A DNA stretch of 64,000 bases. Source: Azospirillum ramasamyi. GTDB lineage: Bacteria > Pseudomonadota > Alphaproteobacteria > Azospirillales > Azospirillaceae. Under the pieces are notes generated by a model. It did not search any database. It saw only the letters and a list, made by a program, of their open reading frames with translations, and was not told the DNA's origin. The stretch lies in NCBI RefSeq assembly GCF_003233655.1, contig NZ_CP029830.1, forward strand, positions 855,302-919,301, given 5' to 3'. Below are positions 63,380 through 64,000 of this stretch, piece by piece (the first letter of the stretch is position 1; each line of letters opens with the position of its first letter). The translations under genes were made by a program, and so were the position numbers.

Positions 63380-64000
63380 ATGAGCAGCACCGACAACCGA
63401 TCAGTTGGCAGCCGGGCAGCGGGAAGCGGAACGGCCGGCAAAGGGCCGACCGCCCTCACCCCGTCCTCTGCCGAGATTCCCAACTGGACGGACACCTATT
63501 TCCGCCGCACCAAGGAAGCGGTGGGCAAGTTCGGCGACAAGACCGTCACCTACGCCATCTTCATGCGGCGCCCGGTGGTCTGCGCCCCGCGTCTGGCGGT
63601 TGAATGGCTGGAGGCGGTGGCGCGCGAGCGCAACACGAGCTTCGAGATCGAGCTGAACTACCCCGAGGGCAAATGGGTCGGCGCCGGCGAGCCGATCATG
63701 TACGTCACCGGCTCCTTCTACCATCTGGTCGATTGCGAGACGATCATCCTGCAGAAGCTGGGTCCGGCCAGCGTCGCGGCCTACAACGCCTTCACCATGT
63801 GCGCCGACCTGCCGAAGGTCGCCTTCCTCGCCATGGACGCCCGCCACTGCGCCGGGACGGAGATGGCGGAGATGATGGCCTATGCCGCCTCCGTCGGGTC
63901 GGACCGCGCCAAGCGCAAGGTCGGCGCCAAGGGCTTCATCGGCAACGCCACCGACGCCACCGCCGCCTATTTCGGGCAGGAGAAGGGCATGGGCACCATG
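63380..64000 (+). CDS. Nicotinate phosphoribosyltransferase-like protein, N-terminal part
   Basis: From ATG 63380 (MSSTDNRSVGSRAAGSGTAG), with GAGGG 8 bases upstream, the frame is open to the window end, 207 codons. The sequence IPNWTDTYFRRTKEAVGKFG, VTYAIFMRRPVVCAPRLAVE, PIMYVTGSFYHLVDCETIIL and MDARHCAGTEMAEMMAYAAS, with KGFIGNATDATAAYFG, matches the nicotinate/quinolinate phosphoribosyltransferase fold in NAD synthesis and salvage. The catalytic C-terminal half lies outside the window. Confidence 0.8.
   Translation, partial: MSSTDNRSVGSRAAGSGTAGKGPTALTPSSAEIPNWTDTYFRRTKEAVGKFGDKTVTYAIFMRRPVVCAPRLAVEWLEAVARERNTSFEIELNYPEGKWVGAGEPIMYVTGSFYHLVDCETIILQKLGPASVAAYNAFTMCADLPKVAFLAMDARHCAGTEMAEMMAYAASVGSDRAKRKVGAKGFIGNATDATAAYFGQEKGMGTM

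Noticed and set aside
63064..63603. A 179-residue plus-strand frame upstream of and overlapping the phosphoribosyltransferase gene
   Set aside because: It is out of frame with the well-supported gene at 63380 and its product has no protein-like pattern.

Overview
The window is a high-GC alphaproteobacterial chromosome segment, most consistent with Azospirillum or a close Rhodospirillales relative. That assignment is an inference from base composition and gene content, not from a database search. Host genes fill both ends. A large, decaying lambda-like prophage of about 39 kb lies in the middle.

Left host part (1-13.4 kb): the end of an ABC-transporter binding protein, a GNAT acetyltransferase, a periplasmic PQQ-type sugar dehydrogenase, a membrane HisKA_2-type histidine kinase, groES-groEL with a degenerate CIRCE operator, a zinc alcohol dehydrogenase, a Gfo/Idh/MocA oxidoreductase, a LacI-type regulator with two operator-like palindromes, and the glmU-glmS pair for UDP-GlcNAc synthesis.

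Prophage (about 13.6-53.0 kb): on the left are a tyrosine integrase, small leftward genes and a divergent repressor/Cro-like pair. Next come rightward early genes: a replication-initiator-like protein with a DnaA-N-type C-terminus, a ParA-like ATPase with an odd P-loop, a DUF3102 protein, an internal XerC/D-like recombinase, a Mu-Gam-like nuclease inhibitor and a DNA methyltransferase. Late genes follow lambda order: Nu1, GpA terminase, portal, S49 protease, scaffold-like, gpD, gpE, FII, U-like, tube, G/T chaperones, tape measure, tail hub and fibres, lysozyme.

The prophage is clearly defective. An internal deletion joins terminase to portal, the endolysin is cut, two genes carry short tandem duplications that shift the frame, the tape measure gene is frameshifted, and IS66 and IS5/IS427 elements have inserted.

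The most interesting content is cargo. One gene (23786-24415) resembles the Burkholderia lethal factor BLF1 glutamine deamidase, including the motif LPWK, a GC dyad and a downstream His. About 1.3 kb away, a convergent gene with its own terminator (25683-26039) closely resembles the Bacillus Cry34/Gpp34 aegerolysin-type insecticidal protein (motifs ESNGFMTG and FDNPF). A small secreted four-cysteine protein and a hexapeptide acetyltransferase are two further lower-GC cargo genes.

Right host part (53.3-64 kb): a small gene, a DUF3108 secreted protein, tRNA-Val(CAC) with promoter and terminator, a small membrane protein, panC, a FliL-like protein, class II DAHP synthase, an AmpG-like permease, manganese catalase, glutathione reductase, a second FliL-like protein and the start of a nicotinate phosphoribosyltransferase.
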